From Antedon bifida (taxonomy: Eukaryota > Echinodermata > Crinoidea > Comatulida > Antedonidae): a DNA stretch of 64,000 nucleotides. The stretch lies in assembly GCA_963402885.1 (NCBI GenBank), contig OY727102.1:4340001-4404000 (forward strand), read 5' to 3'. The notes below the pieces were generated by a model that saw only the letters and a list, made by a program, of their open reading frames with translations, had not been told where the DNA came from and searched no databases. This document shows, piece after piece, positions 35,680 through 55,164 of this stretch; position 1 is the stretch's first letter, and each line of letters starts with the position of its first letter. The position numbers and the translations under genes are program-made.

Positions 35680-37701
35680 ACATAGAATCTGGATATTAAG
35701 AATACATAGAACAGGGAGTTGAACTCCCTGATGTATCTTCCAAAATAAAGACAGAAATTAGCCATTCCTGTACAAATTTTATTAGTATGAATGTGCAAGG
35801 TTTTGACTCGATTAATAATTCATGATATTTGCTTTACTTAAGAGAAAAAACAAGCCAATGGCAACTGCTTACATTTGACAGTGTCTGTTCTACCATTGCC
35901 TGGTATTAAACAAATCACATTTAAAAGCATCAAATGCTTAAACTACAAAATCACAATGTACAATTAGACACCAACATTTAAAATGTTGTAAACATATATA
36001 GGCCTACATTTTACATAATGGGCATAATAAATGTAAATAAATGTTTGGAATACAGTAATATTAATTTGTTGTTATATAAATTAAACACTAACATTAAAAT
36101 TGCCAGGATTTAACTGATTAAACATATGCAAATTAAATGAATTTTACCCCAATGAAAGAGGTGAACCAATTTGATTTGTCTGTTGTACTTTTTCTATGAT
36201 CTGCATTTTACTACTTAAAAGTACTATTATTAAAAATACAATAATAATTTATAAAAAAAGCACACACAATTGGACACTAAACATTGATAAATCAGGTGGT
36301 TTTGCATTTTACATCCATAATAAATATTAATTTACAACTTTTCACTACAGTTGAAATGATTAATATTTAAAATTACCTATTACACACTACAAATCTACAG
36401 GTGGATCTAGGTGTTAGGGGAGCTATTTTCAGTCTAGTAGTCCAATTGTAAAGGTTTGTCATATTTACAACTCGTATATTATTATGGGTTACAATACGTT
36501 CTTTCTACAGTATCTACATATATGAAAACATCAACACTTTCAAAACACGACTAAAAACCCATTTTTACACAGAGGCATTTCCTGCTTAAATTTGTCAAGC
36601 GCCTTTGAACATTATTATGGATACTGGCGCTATATAAATCTGATTGATTGATTGATTGATTAAAACAGTAAGAGTTAGAAGTAATAAAGAAAGTAAAATC
36701 GATCGAATATCTATAAAACAGTTTGCGCATACAGGTACTTTTTTTTAAAAATAATGTATTTAATCATAAACAAACTTTCCTTATGATATAAAAATGTTTG
36801 GAAATTCTTTGTCAATTGCATATTTCAATTTTAGTTTTTTAGATATAAAAGGAAAGTTAAATGAATTCCTAATTTGGAATGTAAAAACAATAAAATACAA
36901 ATCAAAAGTAAAAAAATATATATATCGGTAGTAATTCAAATTTCCAGTAGTAGTATCGGCAGTCATTACCCTATTAGCACTCTTTAGTCAAATTGTTACA
37001 AAATAATCATACTGATTCAATTCTTTTAACCTCTAATATGGAGCTTCTCCGATGATCTATGACCTACACATATTGTGTTTGTTAGTTGTCACCTGGACCA
37101 TAGAGATCTGTATGCCTGGACCCATATCATTTGGTAAAACTGTGGCAACAAAAAATCAGTGAGGAAATTTATCATCCCTGCATGCACACAATGAATTAGT
37201 TGGTACTGATGGTCATCTTTCTTGACCGTACAAGATTAAAGATGTATTGTCCTATTGCCATGTTATTCCAAAAAAATAAAAAATAAAAGATTTCGAAAAA
37301 AAGTGGGTCATTTTGAAGTATCATAAAAAAAAATCATTTAACTGAAATACAGACGTTTTTTGGTTCAAAAAATAACTTTGACTTCCAGTCAAAGTTTTCG
37401 ATCAAAATATATCTGATAATGCAACGTGCTTGTTTGGCTACACTATATGCATAATCATAAAACTTCCTCGTGATCTGTGTGAAAACACCTTCTCAACCGT
37501 GACGAGTTGTAAACAATACTAATTAGCATCATACATAATGCATCTCGTGGTTTGAAATCTTTGTTTACTTTCGCTAGTGACAATTTCCCCGACGAAATGT
37601 AATCAAATTAATTTACCTGTTAATTACGTAAACTTGTTGTTTTTAGCTTTTCGACTTAAAGTGAATAACTTTAATATTACTTTGATATTGCTAATTTAAA
37701 T
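35680..37701. other. 3' flanks of the TIR/death gene and the aquaglyceroporin (convergent)
   Basis: The two genes converge here. Contents: the AATAAA at 35744-35749, a GGGAGTT/AACTCCC hairpin at about 35714-35728, a LINE 3' scrap at about 36520-36661, and the left part of the inverted-repeat element 37236-37754. No exon is visible. Confidence 0.55.
36520..36661 (+). mobile_element. 3' end of a CR1/L2-like LINE
   Basis: Encodes the classic reverse-transcriptase C terminus of the type INTFKTRLKTHFYTEAFPA-stop. A short UTR ending GGCGCTATATAAATC and five TGAT repeats follow. Same tail type as the element at 10826-11352. Confidence 0.8.
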
Positions 37702-37754
37702 TTAGAATACTTTGACCTTCATTTTCTGTGTTTCAAGGGACAATACATCTTTAA
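37236..37754. mobile_element. Inverted-repeat element with TTAAAGATGTATTGTCC ends
   Basis: A 519-bp segment bounded by TTAAAGATGTATTGTCC on the left and its reverse complement GGACAATACATCTTTAA on the right. No coding capacity is seen, so it looks like a short non-autonomous DNA element. Related ends occur at 45740-45994 and, one-sided, near 23330. Its right end lies inside the last coding exon of the aquaglyceroporin gene. Confidence 0.65.
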
Positions 37755-40700
37755 CAGTTTGTTTCACTTCTTCACCACGAGAGGTGGAGTCTGAAATATA
37801 AAAATTGCCATGTTATTCAAAACAAATTCTTATACTCCAAAACAAATTATGAGATTATGAGTTGTATCAGACAACCTTTTCAATAGAAAACAAGTAAGTA
37901 AAACAAAGCTCAGCCAACCAAGCATATTTATAATTTATTGAAATTAAACCTTTTCATCAACGGATGCATGAAACGGGGCATTCTTAAGAGCATACAAATA
38001 CAAAAAAGTTTACAATCAAGCAAACGGTTGACTGTGCTGATTAGATATGCAGTAGTCTATTCATAAAACCACTTGGATTAGGCTTTTTAAAAACAAAGCC
38101 AGGAGGAGGGGTGATGTTTATACACTTTATTATACACTCACCATCAATAATTTCACCACCATCAGGAACATCAGAATCCTCTGGTTTAGCATAATCTGAA
38201 TGAAAGTAACACAAAATTAAACCAGGAACTGAAAATTAATTTCATAGGCTGTACTGTAGTTAGAAGTAGATATTAGAGAGGTTTCGCAATCTTAAACGGA
38301 TACGTCACGCACACGTATTCGTTTTTCGTAAGCCAGTAAAAATCTGTTTCGCATGGCAACGAAATATTGAGGGCGCCGTCCAAACGTGACTGCGGTAAAT
38401 TTGAGCGAAGCGCAGGTATGTGTTGATTGGCTGCCTAGGCCTAGCGTAACATCAAAGCGAGTGAGGACTTTAAAAACTGTTATTTATCAAATTTACCTGG
38501 CATTTTAGTAAATTACTTCAGTAAATTACTTTCAATAAATCTATAATTATATTATAATCATGAATCATTCCTGATTCAAATGCAATTCAAAATGTGAAAA
38601 ATAGATCAAAAACTATACTCGTTTTGTAATTACGAATATGACTGGTATATTCGTCAACACGAATACGCTTTACGAATATGAAATGGGGATCAGCTCAAAA
38701 GTTTCACAAATGTGTGACGTATCCGTTTTCGTTATCATTTTCGTAAGGTTGCGAAACCTCCCTACTATTACAGGAACCAGAACACTGTTATGCTAATTAC
38801 ATTAAAGTAGGGCCTACAGTACTTATGTCGGTAGTATTATTGAATTACTTTTTTACATTATAGGCCCTGCTTGTTTAAAAACAATTGTAAAACAAAACTA
38901 TTAACGATTAAAGGCAACAGTAATAGCTTACCATATGGTTTATGGTGTAATTCAATGAATACTACGTAAATAAATGCACCAATGATTGTTCCTATTACAG
39001 GTCCAAATATTTCTATTTTCCATCCACCAGCTGTTTGGTTATAAGGCCTACAAAACAAAACGTAATTTTAGTATATGATAAATCAATTTCAGTTTTTAAA
39101 GAAAAATAAATAATAATAATAATAGTTCATTCTTATATAGCGCATATAAGCAAGCTCTCAATGCGCTGAACATTATTACCCCAGTCATTTCCAGATCAAA
39201 CACCTATGGAAACATACTCTCATATATGCAGCTAGTAATCAGCGCAAAGTTGTGTCTTGATCTAACCGGGTTCCCAATTATACACCTGGGTGGAGAGAGG
39301 CAAACGTAAGTAAAGTATCTTGCCTAAGGACACAAGCAATGCGGCGAGAGTTGGATTCGAACCTCGGTCTAACGATCAGTAGTGGAACGTCCAACACACA
39401 GCGCCACACGCTCTTACTAAATAAATACATGACATAACTAACTATAATAGGGAGCTTTTGATTTGCAATGACGGACAACTTAATTAGGTCAATGTGTGCA
39501 TGTAGGAAAGTGTTGGTGGTTTCTAGGTCCAGACTGACAACAATCACTTGACATGACCTAGATTGTTCCTAAGTCGTTATCGTAAATCAAAGGCTTTCTT
39601 ATAATACTCACGCCCAGGGAGTCTTGCAGCTATTGCAAAACAAACTCAAGATAATTCGTGGAGATATATCTTGTGCAAGGTTTAAAAAACAGTAAGTTTT
39701 GCGATTGGTTGTCAGCCCAACGGAGAAAAGGATTGTACCAATCATGAATGGTTGCAAATACTTTGGGGCATTAATACCACGTTCATCGATGATTGACATC
39801 ACTCCTATCATTAGCAAGGCAGACTTTGTAAAAAACTAGAAAATATGAAGAACAAGATTTGTGTTTACACTGAACTGTATATCTAGGTTATGTAAATTGG
39901 TTGGTCATTCAAGATTAAGATTTGGTTTATAACACAAATACTAACATTATTATTAGCATTATTTAAAAAAACTAAACATTTAATTTAGTTCTGTTTTGCA
40001 ATGCATGGCAATAAATACATGAGATATAATGATGTATGTATGTATTTCCATGCATACAGTACATAATTATACAAATAATGAATGTTTATGAGTGTAATGG
40101 TACAAATAATGGCATGATGTGAATGATGAAAGGTTATATTTCAACAAGGCGAATTCACCAAATGCCATTACTGTATTTGTACCATTACACGAATATAAAA
40201 CATTCATTATTTGTTTTATATAACATCTAAATATATTCCTGTCATTTGAATCAAATAAAAGGTAGCCCTAGCCAAAGGCCTACATTTGATTCACATTGAA
40301 TAAAACAGTAACATTTGGTTTTTAATATTATATTAAATATTATATTTATATGGATTTTATAAACACAGTGTTAATTATATCAACAAATGACCTAACAGGC
40401 CTACTAGCTAGGCTGAAAGGCAGCAAATACCAAATACGAAACTTCCGACAGGCAACTGGAACTCATCTAGGATAATTATATTTTTTCCAACGATTCCACG
40501 TCTTGTAGAGATGTTCTCATTAATTAATCAAAATCCTAAAAATGATCTAAAGCAAATTTAAATGTATTTTTGATCTAAATTAGTACATATATATCTCTCC
40601 AAGAATGTACAGTACTTCCATCGTGAAACCAGTCATAACTTTTAAAATAGGTGGCGCTGTTGTATTTCAAAAGAAAGAGATTTTTTTCCGTACACCAAAT

Positions 40701-43700
40701 AAGTACTATTAAACGATCGTTTAATAGTGCATACTATTGCACACCATGTGACCCACAATCGTCTTGTCAAATGACAGGAATTTATTTAGGCGTTATATAA
40801 TAACATATACATATTATATATACACTCATCAGGCAAAGAACATTAATTCTAAACCGCCCGGTGATATACTGAAATTTAATTAATTAATTTGAAAGGATAA
40901 ATATGAGGAAATCTGTGAGAATGAGAAAAAGTCGCCCCAACCGAGACTCGAACTCGGACCGCCTGCTTGATATGCAGATGTCCTAACCATTAGACCACTG
41001 GGGCTTTCATGGTATTGTTCGAACTCGATTGGATAGCGACTCATATTATATATACAGTTACAAATAGTTCACACACCTTTCACAACACTATGTCATGAAT
41101 CGTTAAGTATGCTAGTATGCCTTTCATTCAGAAAACCATGGGGGTAAGTATGTAAATTATGAGTTGCTATATTGTGAAATAGTAGTAAACCGCATGTCAT
41201 TACTACAATGACATGCACCAGCATGACACAATGTAGCACACAGTTTACAAATTGGTAATGCATAACATATGTACAATATTTTTCACACATATTTGATCCT
41301 CGCATTGCTGCATATTGAAAGCAGGGCCAGGACCAAAACGTGTACAAATGTGAATATGGCTACTACTGCAAGAATGCAAAAAGCAAGATAGCAAAAAAAA
41401 TCATACTGCTAATATGCTAGGAACTTCATTCTCTGACTTGCCGACAATCCTTTCATAAATTGATGCAAAAAAGCCTGTTTCGTTCGTAACTGGTACATTA
41501 TCTAAAGTATAAAATCATAAAAATCAATTAATGTATAATATTTATCCAAGAATTCACTTACTTACATAAAAAGATCAACATTTTATACACAGCAGATGCT
41601 TGGAACCTTAATAATGAACTTGTTGTTGCTATAACTCTTTTTTTTTTTATTGTTACAGAGATAAAATACATTACCATAATTGATGGCATTCATCAGTATT
41701 GCACCACAAATTGCACCAAAGAACTGAGCTAATACAGCCGCAGTTAGCTCCTTTGTGTCTATTTTACCAAGTATCCAGCCCACCAATGCTATAGAAGGAT
41801 TTAAGAAGCCACCTGTGAAGTAAAATATACATCCTTATTTTAATATTAGGGACAGGATGGTTAGGAGACGACGAATATGCTGTGTTCGCTAGAGCGTATA
41901 ATCATAAACAGTCGACATAGCCTGTTATTAGTTATGCACCCTTTTTGCGCGAAAACGGCGACGTATCCCTCTCCCTCCTCTATCTCGGGGCGCGCCCTTC
42001 TGAATTGCTTGACTCTGGTGATACAGCATAAGCCTTCCTAGCTAGAGGAATACCCAGCTAGAGACCTCGCATTCAAACGCCGCGCAAATTGTATTGCTTT
42101 TAAGACAGCCATTTTAACCGAATAAAAATTTTCTTTCGTCAAACAATAGAAGTTCAAATATTATTTAGAGTTTTGAAAATTCCACTTTTAAGTGTAATTT
42201 GAACTGTATATTTAAGGTTATATGTACATTTCTTCTAGTCGTTCTCAGTAAGCGGGAAAATGGTAATTGTATCGTCCTCAAAAAATTAAGACGACGGAAT
42301 TTCATGCTAAGCTCTGCCCACTTTGTTAAAACTCATGCATAAATTATCTATGAGCACTATCCTGTGGCCTCCCGTCCTGTTTCGTAAAGTCCCTAATGTT
42401 TACCATCACCTTTTATCATCCCAATTTAACTAAATACTGTATGTGTACTAGCCGACACAACCAGTAGTACATGAAGTCACATGAAAGTATCCGTTTAATA
42501 GGAGTTCCCAGAATAGGGGTTGACAGCAGCATTAATAATAATACCCATTAAAAAAAAACAAAGCTTACCATTTTCAAAACACAGACATAAACCAAGTGTG
42601 TAGCCCAGAGCTATTTGGAGGTTAATGGTTGTATAACTGCTTTCTGAATAGTTAATTTGATTGCATCCAATTAGCTGAAATAAATGTAAGTTTTCAAAAT
42701 ACATTAATAAAATATATACTCGTAATCATAACAAATTAAGGTTGAAAATAAAAGGAAACAATGTGTTTATGGAAATATAGTGGCCTTGCTATTTACTGTA
42801 GCTGAATTGAAAACTAAAATCCTTAGATTTAATATAAATGTTGTAGCCTATTTCCAAAACAGAAATATATGGCACCAACAAATATTTTGTTGGTAATGAC
42901 TTAAAAATACAGTATATTGAAAAGCATTGTTGAAAGAAAAGATTGAAGCCATGAATTAATCCAACGAAATAACAAAAGATGCAACCTAGGCTGAGGAACC
43001 GGCCATCACCGCTCTGTTAGCCTGCAATTTAAGGTGCTTAGACCAGCCTGCCAGACCACCCTTTTTGGAAGTTAAAAGTTAATACAATAAAAAGCATAAA
43101 AAAAACGCTTAAAAAGTTGTAGTTTAGCAAATAGATACAATTTGGAAGTTAAAGTTAAAATCTACAACCATCTCCTTTGTTTTACCAACATTTAACTTTA
43201 AATTATTTGATTTTACAAAATCTGATATCAATTTACAATAGTCAAACTCATCATCATGCTTATCGCCTAAGATGTATCATCATTTGGTGATCTAAAATTA
43301 GAGGTGAAAAGGGAATACAACACAGGTGATATTACACAGCCTTGGGGTACTCCTACATTTGTTGTCCTGGTGTTAGACAAATGACCATTGGCTATAACAA
43401 CCTGGGGTCAGACAGCCATCTGATGGTACTATGGCTTATCCCCACGTCTATTAGCCGACGAGCAAGAAGCACAGGGATAATGGTATTAAAGGCACTTGAA
43501 AAGTCTACATACAGAGATCTAACATATGATCTTGACTTATCTAAGTGATTACTGATCTTACTTAGGTGTGTTAAAATTGCATCATGTACACTTCTATTTG
43601 ACTGATAAGCAAATTGATATTTGTCTTGAAAGTCTCTTATCTAGATTGATTGAATAACATCTTAAAAGTCATTGATATCACTAATTTCAACTTCCCTATT

Positions 43701-45180
43701 TTATTTTATTAATTAAAGAGACTAGGCTAGGCTAGTATTAGTAGCCTAGCAACTCGTACCCATGCCAACTCATACCCATCAACTCGTACCCAAATTTTGG
43801 CTTAATCATACCCAAAATGTTGGCTCACTCATACCAATCATGGGCTGGCTCGTACCCATCATGGGCTGGCCTGTACCCATAGTTTAATGCTATTTAAAGT
43901 ATATTTATATTACATTTAAACCCAGTTTTATTACATTTTAGATACCAATCATAATGATCGATACTATAATAATAATAACTACTGACCTAAAAAGTATAGG
44001 CTTATGTACAGAATCGTACTAAAAAAGCACAGTTTGCACCCTATTTGGGTACAGTATATTAGCAAAGTTAATAATTGAGCCAAATAATCCATTCTTACTA
44101 CTTGGTAAGAATGGGTACGGGTTGGTTTGGGTACGGCGGGTTAGTCAAAGTGGGTACGAGTTGGCATGGGTACGGGTTGACCAGCAGGGGAACAGACGAT
44201 CGGGACCACGGACGATCGGGCCCAGAAAACGTGGTCCCGATCGTCTTTAGCGTTGGGCCCGATCGTCATACCAGTTGGGCCCGATCGTCCAGTGTTTTCA
44301 GAACCACGTTGGGCCCGATCGTCTTACCAGTTGGTCCTGATCGTCTTAGCGTTGGGCCCGATAGTCTTTCATTTTTAATTCCTAGTGCTATTGTCAACGT
44401 GCTTTTCTTGCGTAATAAAGATTTTAATTAAAATGGATAATTAGATTTTTTTTTATTTTATCATAATTTTCCCCTAATTAACACTAGGCTAGGCCTACTG
44501 GTTTTAAGAATTTCTTACCAATACTCGATTTATGAATAAATGTGATAGATTTTGATCAGTTGTTATTATTGTGTTTGTATTCGCGTATTTATTTTTTAAA
44601 ATTTTCCAAGAATGTTTTGGGCCCGATCGTCTGGGCCCGATCGTCTTTCACCCTTGATGGGCCCGATCGTCTCACGATTTGGGCCCGATCGTCTGGGCCC
44701 GATCGTCTGTGGTCCCGATCGTCTGATAACCGACCAGCACCCAGCTACGTACGGACTAGGCTAGCCTAGAAGCAGGCCTAGGCCTAGGCCTGCCTACTAC
44801 TAGGCCTACCCTAGGCCTAGGCTATGCCTAGAGACTAGGCACTGCATAAATGTAAATGTAGGGGGTTACCCCGGTGAACTGGTTCACACAATAGCCTCTG
44901 TATCAGGGGGATTACCACCTATCTGATAGGACAGTGATTAATTCACTATTGGTAATCCTTGGCCACAGTGCCTAAAGACATAAAATAAAATAAATAAATA
45001 AATAATGAATTCATAATAATTATGGTTTTGTTTGTTGAATAATCAGTCATCCGATGGTCAGATCATACTTACAACAAACATCAACATTCCAACAGACTCT
45101 GACAGAAATATTTTAGCCCACAGATTTCGCGAAAAACTTAAATGTTTTGGATTCAAGTAATTTTCATACCAAAGCCCCAT
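37702..45180 (-). CDS. Aquaglyceroporin-like channel with altered NPA boxes
   Basis: A membrane channel of the MIP family; the AQP3/7/9/10 (glycerol) branch fits best. Eight coding exons: 45180-45073, 42674-42569, 41812-41675, 41501-41407, 39835-39612, 39047-38932, 38195-38142 and 37790-37702. They join in phase to 930 nt, or 309 residues, the usual size. The second half follows the family order: FFTKSALLMIGVMSIIDERG, then YLQPFMIGTILFSVGL, then IFGPVIGTIIGAFIYVVFIELHHKP. First NPA box: NPS at residues 76-78 (GGFLNPSIAL). Second box: NLA at 201-203 followed by Q-D, where the family has NPA-R-D, so the selectivity-filter Arg is Gln while the glyceroporin-type Asp is kept. A hydrophilic acidic/basic tail follows helix 6. 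The start ATG in exon 1 is plausible but unproven. The gene is divergent from CLPX. Confidence 0.9.
38276..38762 (-). mobile_element. MITE family A, copy 1 (aquaglyceroporin intron)
   Basis: 487 bp flanked by TA on both sides, with terminal inverted repeats GAGAGGTTTCGCAA / TTGCGAAACCTCCC. It is in the opposite orientation to copies 2 and 3. No open frame. TA target duplication suggests mobilisation by a Tc1/mariner-type transposase (inference). Confidence 0.85.
39107..39417 (-). mobile_element. tRNA-derived SINE
   Basis: On the minus strand this begins with a head carrying a box-B-like GGTTCGAATCC. A body with GTGTCCTTAGGCAAGATACT and TCTCCACCCAGGTGTATAAT follows, and it ends GCGCTATATAAGAATGAAC plus an ATT microsatellite. 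This is the layout of a Pol III SINE. It lies in the intron between exons 5 and 6 of the aquaglyceroporin gene. Confidence 0.75.
39450..39599. mobile_element. MITE family B, copy 1
   Basis: 150 bp flanked by TA, with inverted termini GGGAGCTTTTGATTTGC / AAATCAAAGGCTTTCT. It ends 12 bp from the donor side of aquaglyceroporin exon 5. Confidence 0.75.
40903..41042 (-). repeat. Dispersed about 137-bp tRNA-bearing unit, copy 2
   Basis: Flanks and core match the unit at 11404-11542 almost base for base. Located in the aquaglyceroporin intron between exons 4 and 5, on the same strand as the gene. Confidence 0.8.
40933..41004 (-). tRNA. tRNA-like sequence with anticodon ATC
   Basis: A 72-nt cloverleaf: acceptor GCCCCAG/TTGGGGC, anticodon loop ATATCAA (anticodon ATC, nominally Asp), and a perfect T arm CCGAG-TTCGAGT-CTCGG. 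A TTTTT Pol III terminator follows immediately (40926-40930). The body is otherwise that of the TTC copy at 11433-11505, so one anticodon base has changed. A34-containing Asp anticodons are unusual, so a tRNA-derived repeat is more likely than a working tRNA-Asp. Confidence 0.6.
41846..42400. mobile_element. Candidate inverted-repeat element in an aquaglyceroporin intron
   Basis: The ends TTAGGGAC (about 41847) and GTCCCTAA (about 42391-42398) are inverted. The sub-terminal AGGATGG...AGG and CCT...TCCTGT words are roughly complementary. Base composition is more GC-rich than the surrounding intron. Only the short termini support it. Confidence 0.35.
43080..43665 (-). mobile_element. Degenerate LINE reverse-transcriptase fragment
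   Basis: On the minus strand the pieces read FQFAYQSNRSVHDAIL-like, YVDFSSAFNTIIP, GVPQGCVISPVLYSLFTSNF, then DYCKLISDFVKSNNLKLNVGKTKEMVVDF. This is the order of a non-LTR reverse transcriptase, but the FADD catalytic block is missing between the last two pieces and there are several frameshifts. Located in the first aquaglyceroporin intron. Confidence 0.75.
43745..44185. repeat. Inverted clusters of ACTCGTACCCA / TGGGTACGAGT repeats
   Basis: Cluster 43750-43880 repeats (A)ACTCGTACCCA with variants. Cluster 44105-44185 carries the reverse complement (GGGTACGGGTTGG, GGGTACGAGTTGGCATGGG). Facing arms separated by about 230 bp could form a hairpin or reflect an inverted duplication. Confidence 0.75.
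44198..44735. repeat. GGGCCCGATCGTC interspersed array
   Basis: At least ten copies of (T)GGGCCCGATCGTC, most perfect, spaced from adjacent to about 50 bp in two clusters (about 44200-44370 and 44618-44725), interrupted by AT-rich DNA. The word is two overlapping palindromes (GGGCCC and CGATCG) and is far richer in GC and CpG than the intron around it. Confidence 0.85.
44861..45004 (+). mobile_element. Possible SINE or LINE tail ending in (AAAT)n
   Basis: A compositionally distinct stretch (GGGGGTTACCCCGGTGAACTG...) ends in AAAGACATAAAATAAAATAAATAAATAAATAA, like a retroposed tail. No promoter boxes were confirmed. It lies just outside aquaglyceroporin exon 1. Confidence 0.35.
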
Positions 45181-47636
45181 AGTTGACACAAACGTACGTT
45201 CTCTATAAAAAATTAATTAAATGTAATATAATATATTACATTTAAATGAATGTTAGCAAATAAATATGCCTAATTAAACGATGTTTACAATCAATGGTCA
45301 TCTTTTCAACGGGTTCCGTTGTCTTCAACAAGGCCTACAAATAGGCCTAGGAGGTATATTCAGAGCGTCATTTCGACGATCGAGCATTCTCTACTTCTAC
45401 GGAGCGCCATTTATGCCTTTATTTACTTCCGAATTAGAAATAGTACTACGGTAACTGCTCCAGTGGACCAAATTTAGCACCGGTAGAGCACAGTGATATA
45501 AAATAGAAATAAGTCACTAATTTTAATATCTTTTCGTATGTTAATACACTGTGCTCAAATGGACACAATTTGGCGCCAGTGAGGAGCACAGTGATATAAA
45601 ATAGAAATAAGTCACTGAATTTTAATATTATATATTAATTTAACATTTTTATCTACAAAGAAAAGATGCTCCTCTTTAATAATATGGATAAAATTTGTTA
45701 ATAGATATCTTAAAGAACTAGTAGAAACAACTATATTTTTTAAAGATATATTGTCCCCCATTAACAAAATGATTTCAAATTGTTGTTGTAATTTAAAGCA
45801 AAATATACCTGTCTGTCAGACTGGCAATGGTTTTTGGTTAAAATTAACCGTTTCTTTTGTCTTTTTATAAGTGAAATAATTATTTTTGTTGATTTTTTCT
45901 ACAGAAGTGAATAACTTAATTAAAACTGCAAAATGGCCTATTCAAAGTATGATTCTATTCATCTTTGTTTTTCATGTTTTTGGGGGACACTTTAAATAAA
46001 ACAATTACAATAATCCCTGCCCTGAGCACTAAGGTCCTTAGGGTCGTTTCCATCATATCAGATGCATTGATATTTCCGCCTCATGATGTGGTGGAAAGGG
46101 GGACGTATAATTATGTGAACGCTAACACAGTAGCTCGCATAACTTTACCTCTATTCCACCACAGAACGTAATTATATATATATATCATATTTATGACGTA
46201 AATTGATGAATTACGTAATATAAAGCACGTATATAAAAATATAAACTATTAATCAGCTATTCAGACATTTGGTACTCTCAGCTAGCTCTACACTCGATTC
46301 ATAAAAGTAGTCGAAGTTTGCAGTATTAGGATAGGCCTAGGCAGCCTTGCTAGGCCTAGGATTGTTTGGTCGTTTGTTGAAATACAGTATGTGTGTTTAT
46401 AAAATATATTTAATATACCGTAATATTATTAAAAACCAAATGTTACTGTTTTAATAAATATGAATCATTGAGGCCTTTGGTTAGGCCTAGGCCCTACCTT
46501 TTATTTGATTCTAATGACAGGAATATTGGGTGTAGGCCTATATATATATAATTACTGTATATTGTCATGTGACATGTATTGTCCTCTCTAGATAAATTAC
46601 ATCAAAGAGTGATATATATTCTTTGATTACATCATCAAAAGAATTTTGATATCACAAATACAGTCAAAATAGAGGGCGCTGTGAATGATGTTGTGTTTTT
46701 CTGTGTTGTGATTGTGGTGATGATATTCCAATAAAACAAGAAAACAAGGATAGCCAGCCTACGTTTGCTGTTTAGTAAGTAATTATACAAATGTCTCTGC
46801 AGTATTGGACATTTTAGAATAGCTCTAAATTCAGATATTTTAAAAGAATATAAATATGTATAAGTACAGAAAATGTATGATTAGCCTGGACTGTAGTGTT
46901 GCCGCTCTAACTATAGGCTAGCTAGCCTCCTAATCTGAAGCTAAATCCGCTAAAACTACGCCTAGGCTAGTAGTAGGTACGTTTATAGAGGGCTAGAGAG
47001 ATTCCCAGTTACCAGCTAGGCCTAGTTTAGGGCTAATGTTCTGAGCTGAGCTTAGCCTATAAGTACACTAATTTAGTTTTAGCACTGAATACCTGGGTAG
47101 CACTACATTTGTGGGTCAAGAATGACACATTTGCCATTGGTTGCGATGAAATCAACTCCCAGTATTTTTTGTGTTAGACGAAATAAAACACAAAATTTAT
47201 TAGGCCTCCTATAATATTATTATTATCAATTAAATATTTATTATTTATTTTTATTAATTTTATTTCAAACATGACTGGTGTGATCAAAAGCATAGCTAGC
47301 GGTGCTCCATACAAAATATAGTTGATTTTATAATCACTAGGCCTAGGCCTAGGCCTATATCAAAATAAAACGTGACCAATTTCAAATATTACTGATTTAA
47401 TCGTAAACTGCGGTTTAACTTAAGTCATATGTACTGTATGATACTACAATTTATTTTTGGGTTTTTTAATTCATTTTGTAAAGAAGTAAACTAGTATAAT
47501 ACAAAAATATTCTTTATTTTAGTGTTTTGTGCTGGTATATTGAACAACTTACTGAATCTTCAGTGTAAAGAAACACTTAGCGAAATTATTGAAATCAGAA
47601 ACTTTGTGTGCCTATTTGTACCTCAAATAGTCCACT
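45181..47636. promoter_or_regulatory. Divergent region between the aquaglyceroporin and CLPX
   Basis: 2.4 kb between two outward-facing start codons. It contains a two-copy direct repeat of about 110 bp (around 45470-45540 and 45550-45635, sharing GAGCACAGTGATATAAAATAG), an inverted-repeat element (45740-45994) and TAGGCC-type words at 46330-46370 and 47335-47360. No further exon seen. Confidence 0.5.
45740..45994. mobile_element. Shorter relative of the TTAAAGATGTATTGTCC element
   Basis: About 255 bp bounded by TTAAAGATATATTGTCCCCC and GGGGGACACTTTAA. Non-coding. Same terminal word as 37236-37754. Confidence 0.55.
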
Positions 47637-55073
<7,437 letters not shown>

Positions 55074-55164
55074 ATTACTTTTTTAATATGTAAAGCTTGT
55101 ATCTTTTTGTACAGTTTATTTGGACTGTGTAGACAGACACTGTTGTTGTAATATACATTTTATC

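Noticed and set aside
43342-43548. 68-codon plus frame
   Set aside because: It is the antisense of a degenerate LINE reverse transcriptase on the minus strand.
44075-44769. Plus-strand frames with repeated GPDR/VGPD-type residues
   Set aside because: Translations of the GGGCCCGATCGTC array; no exon structure.
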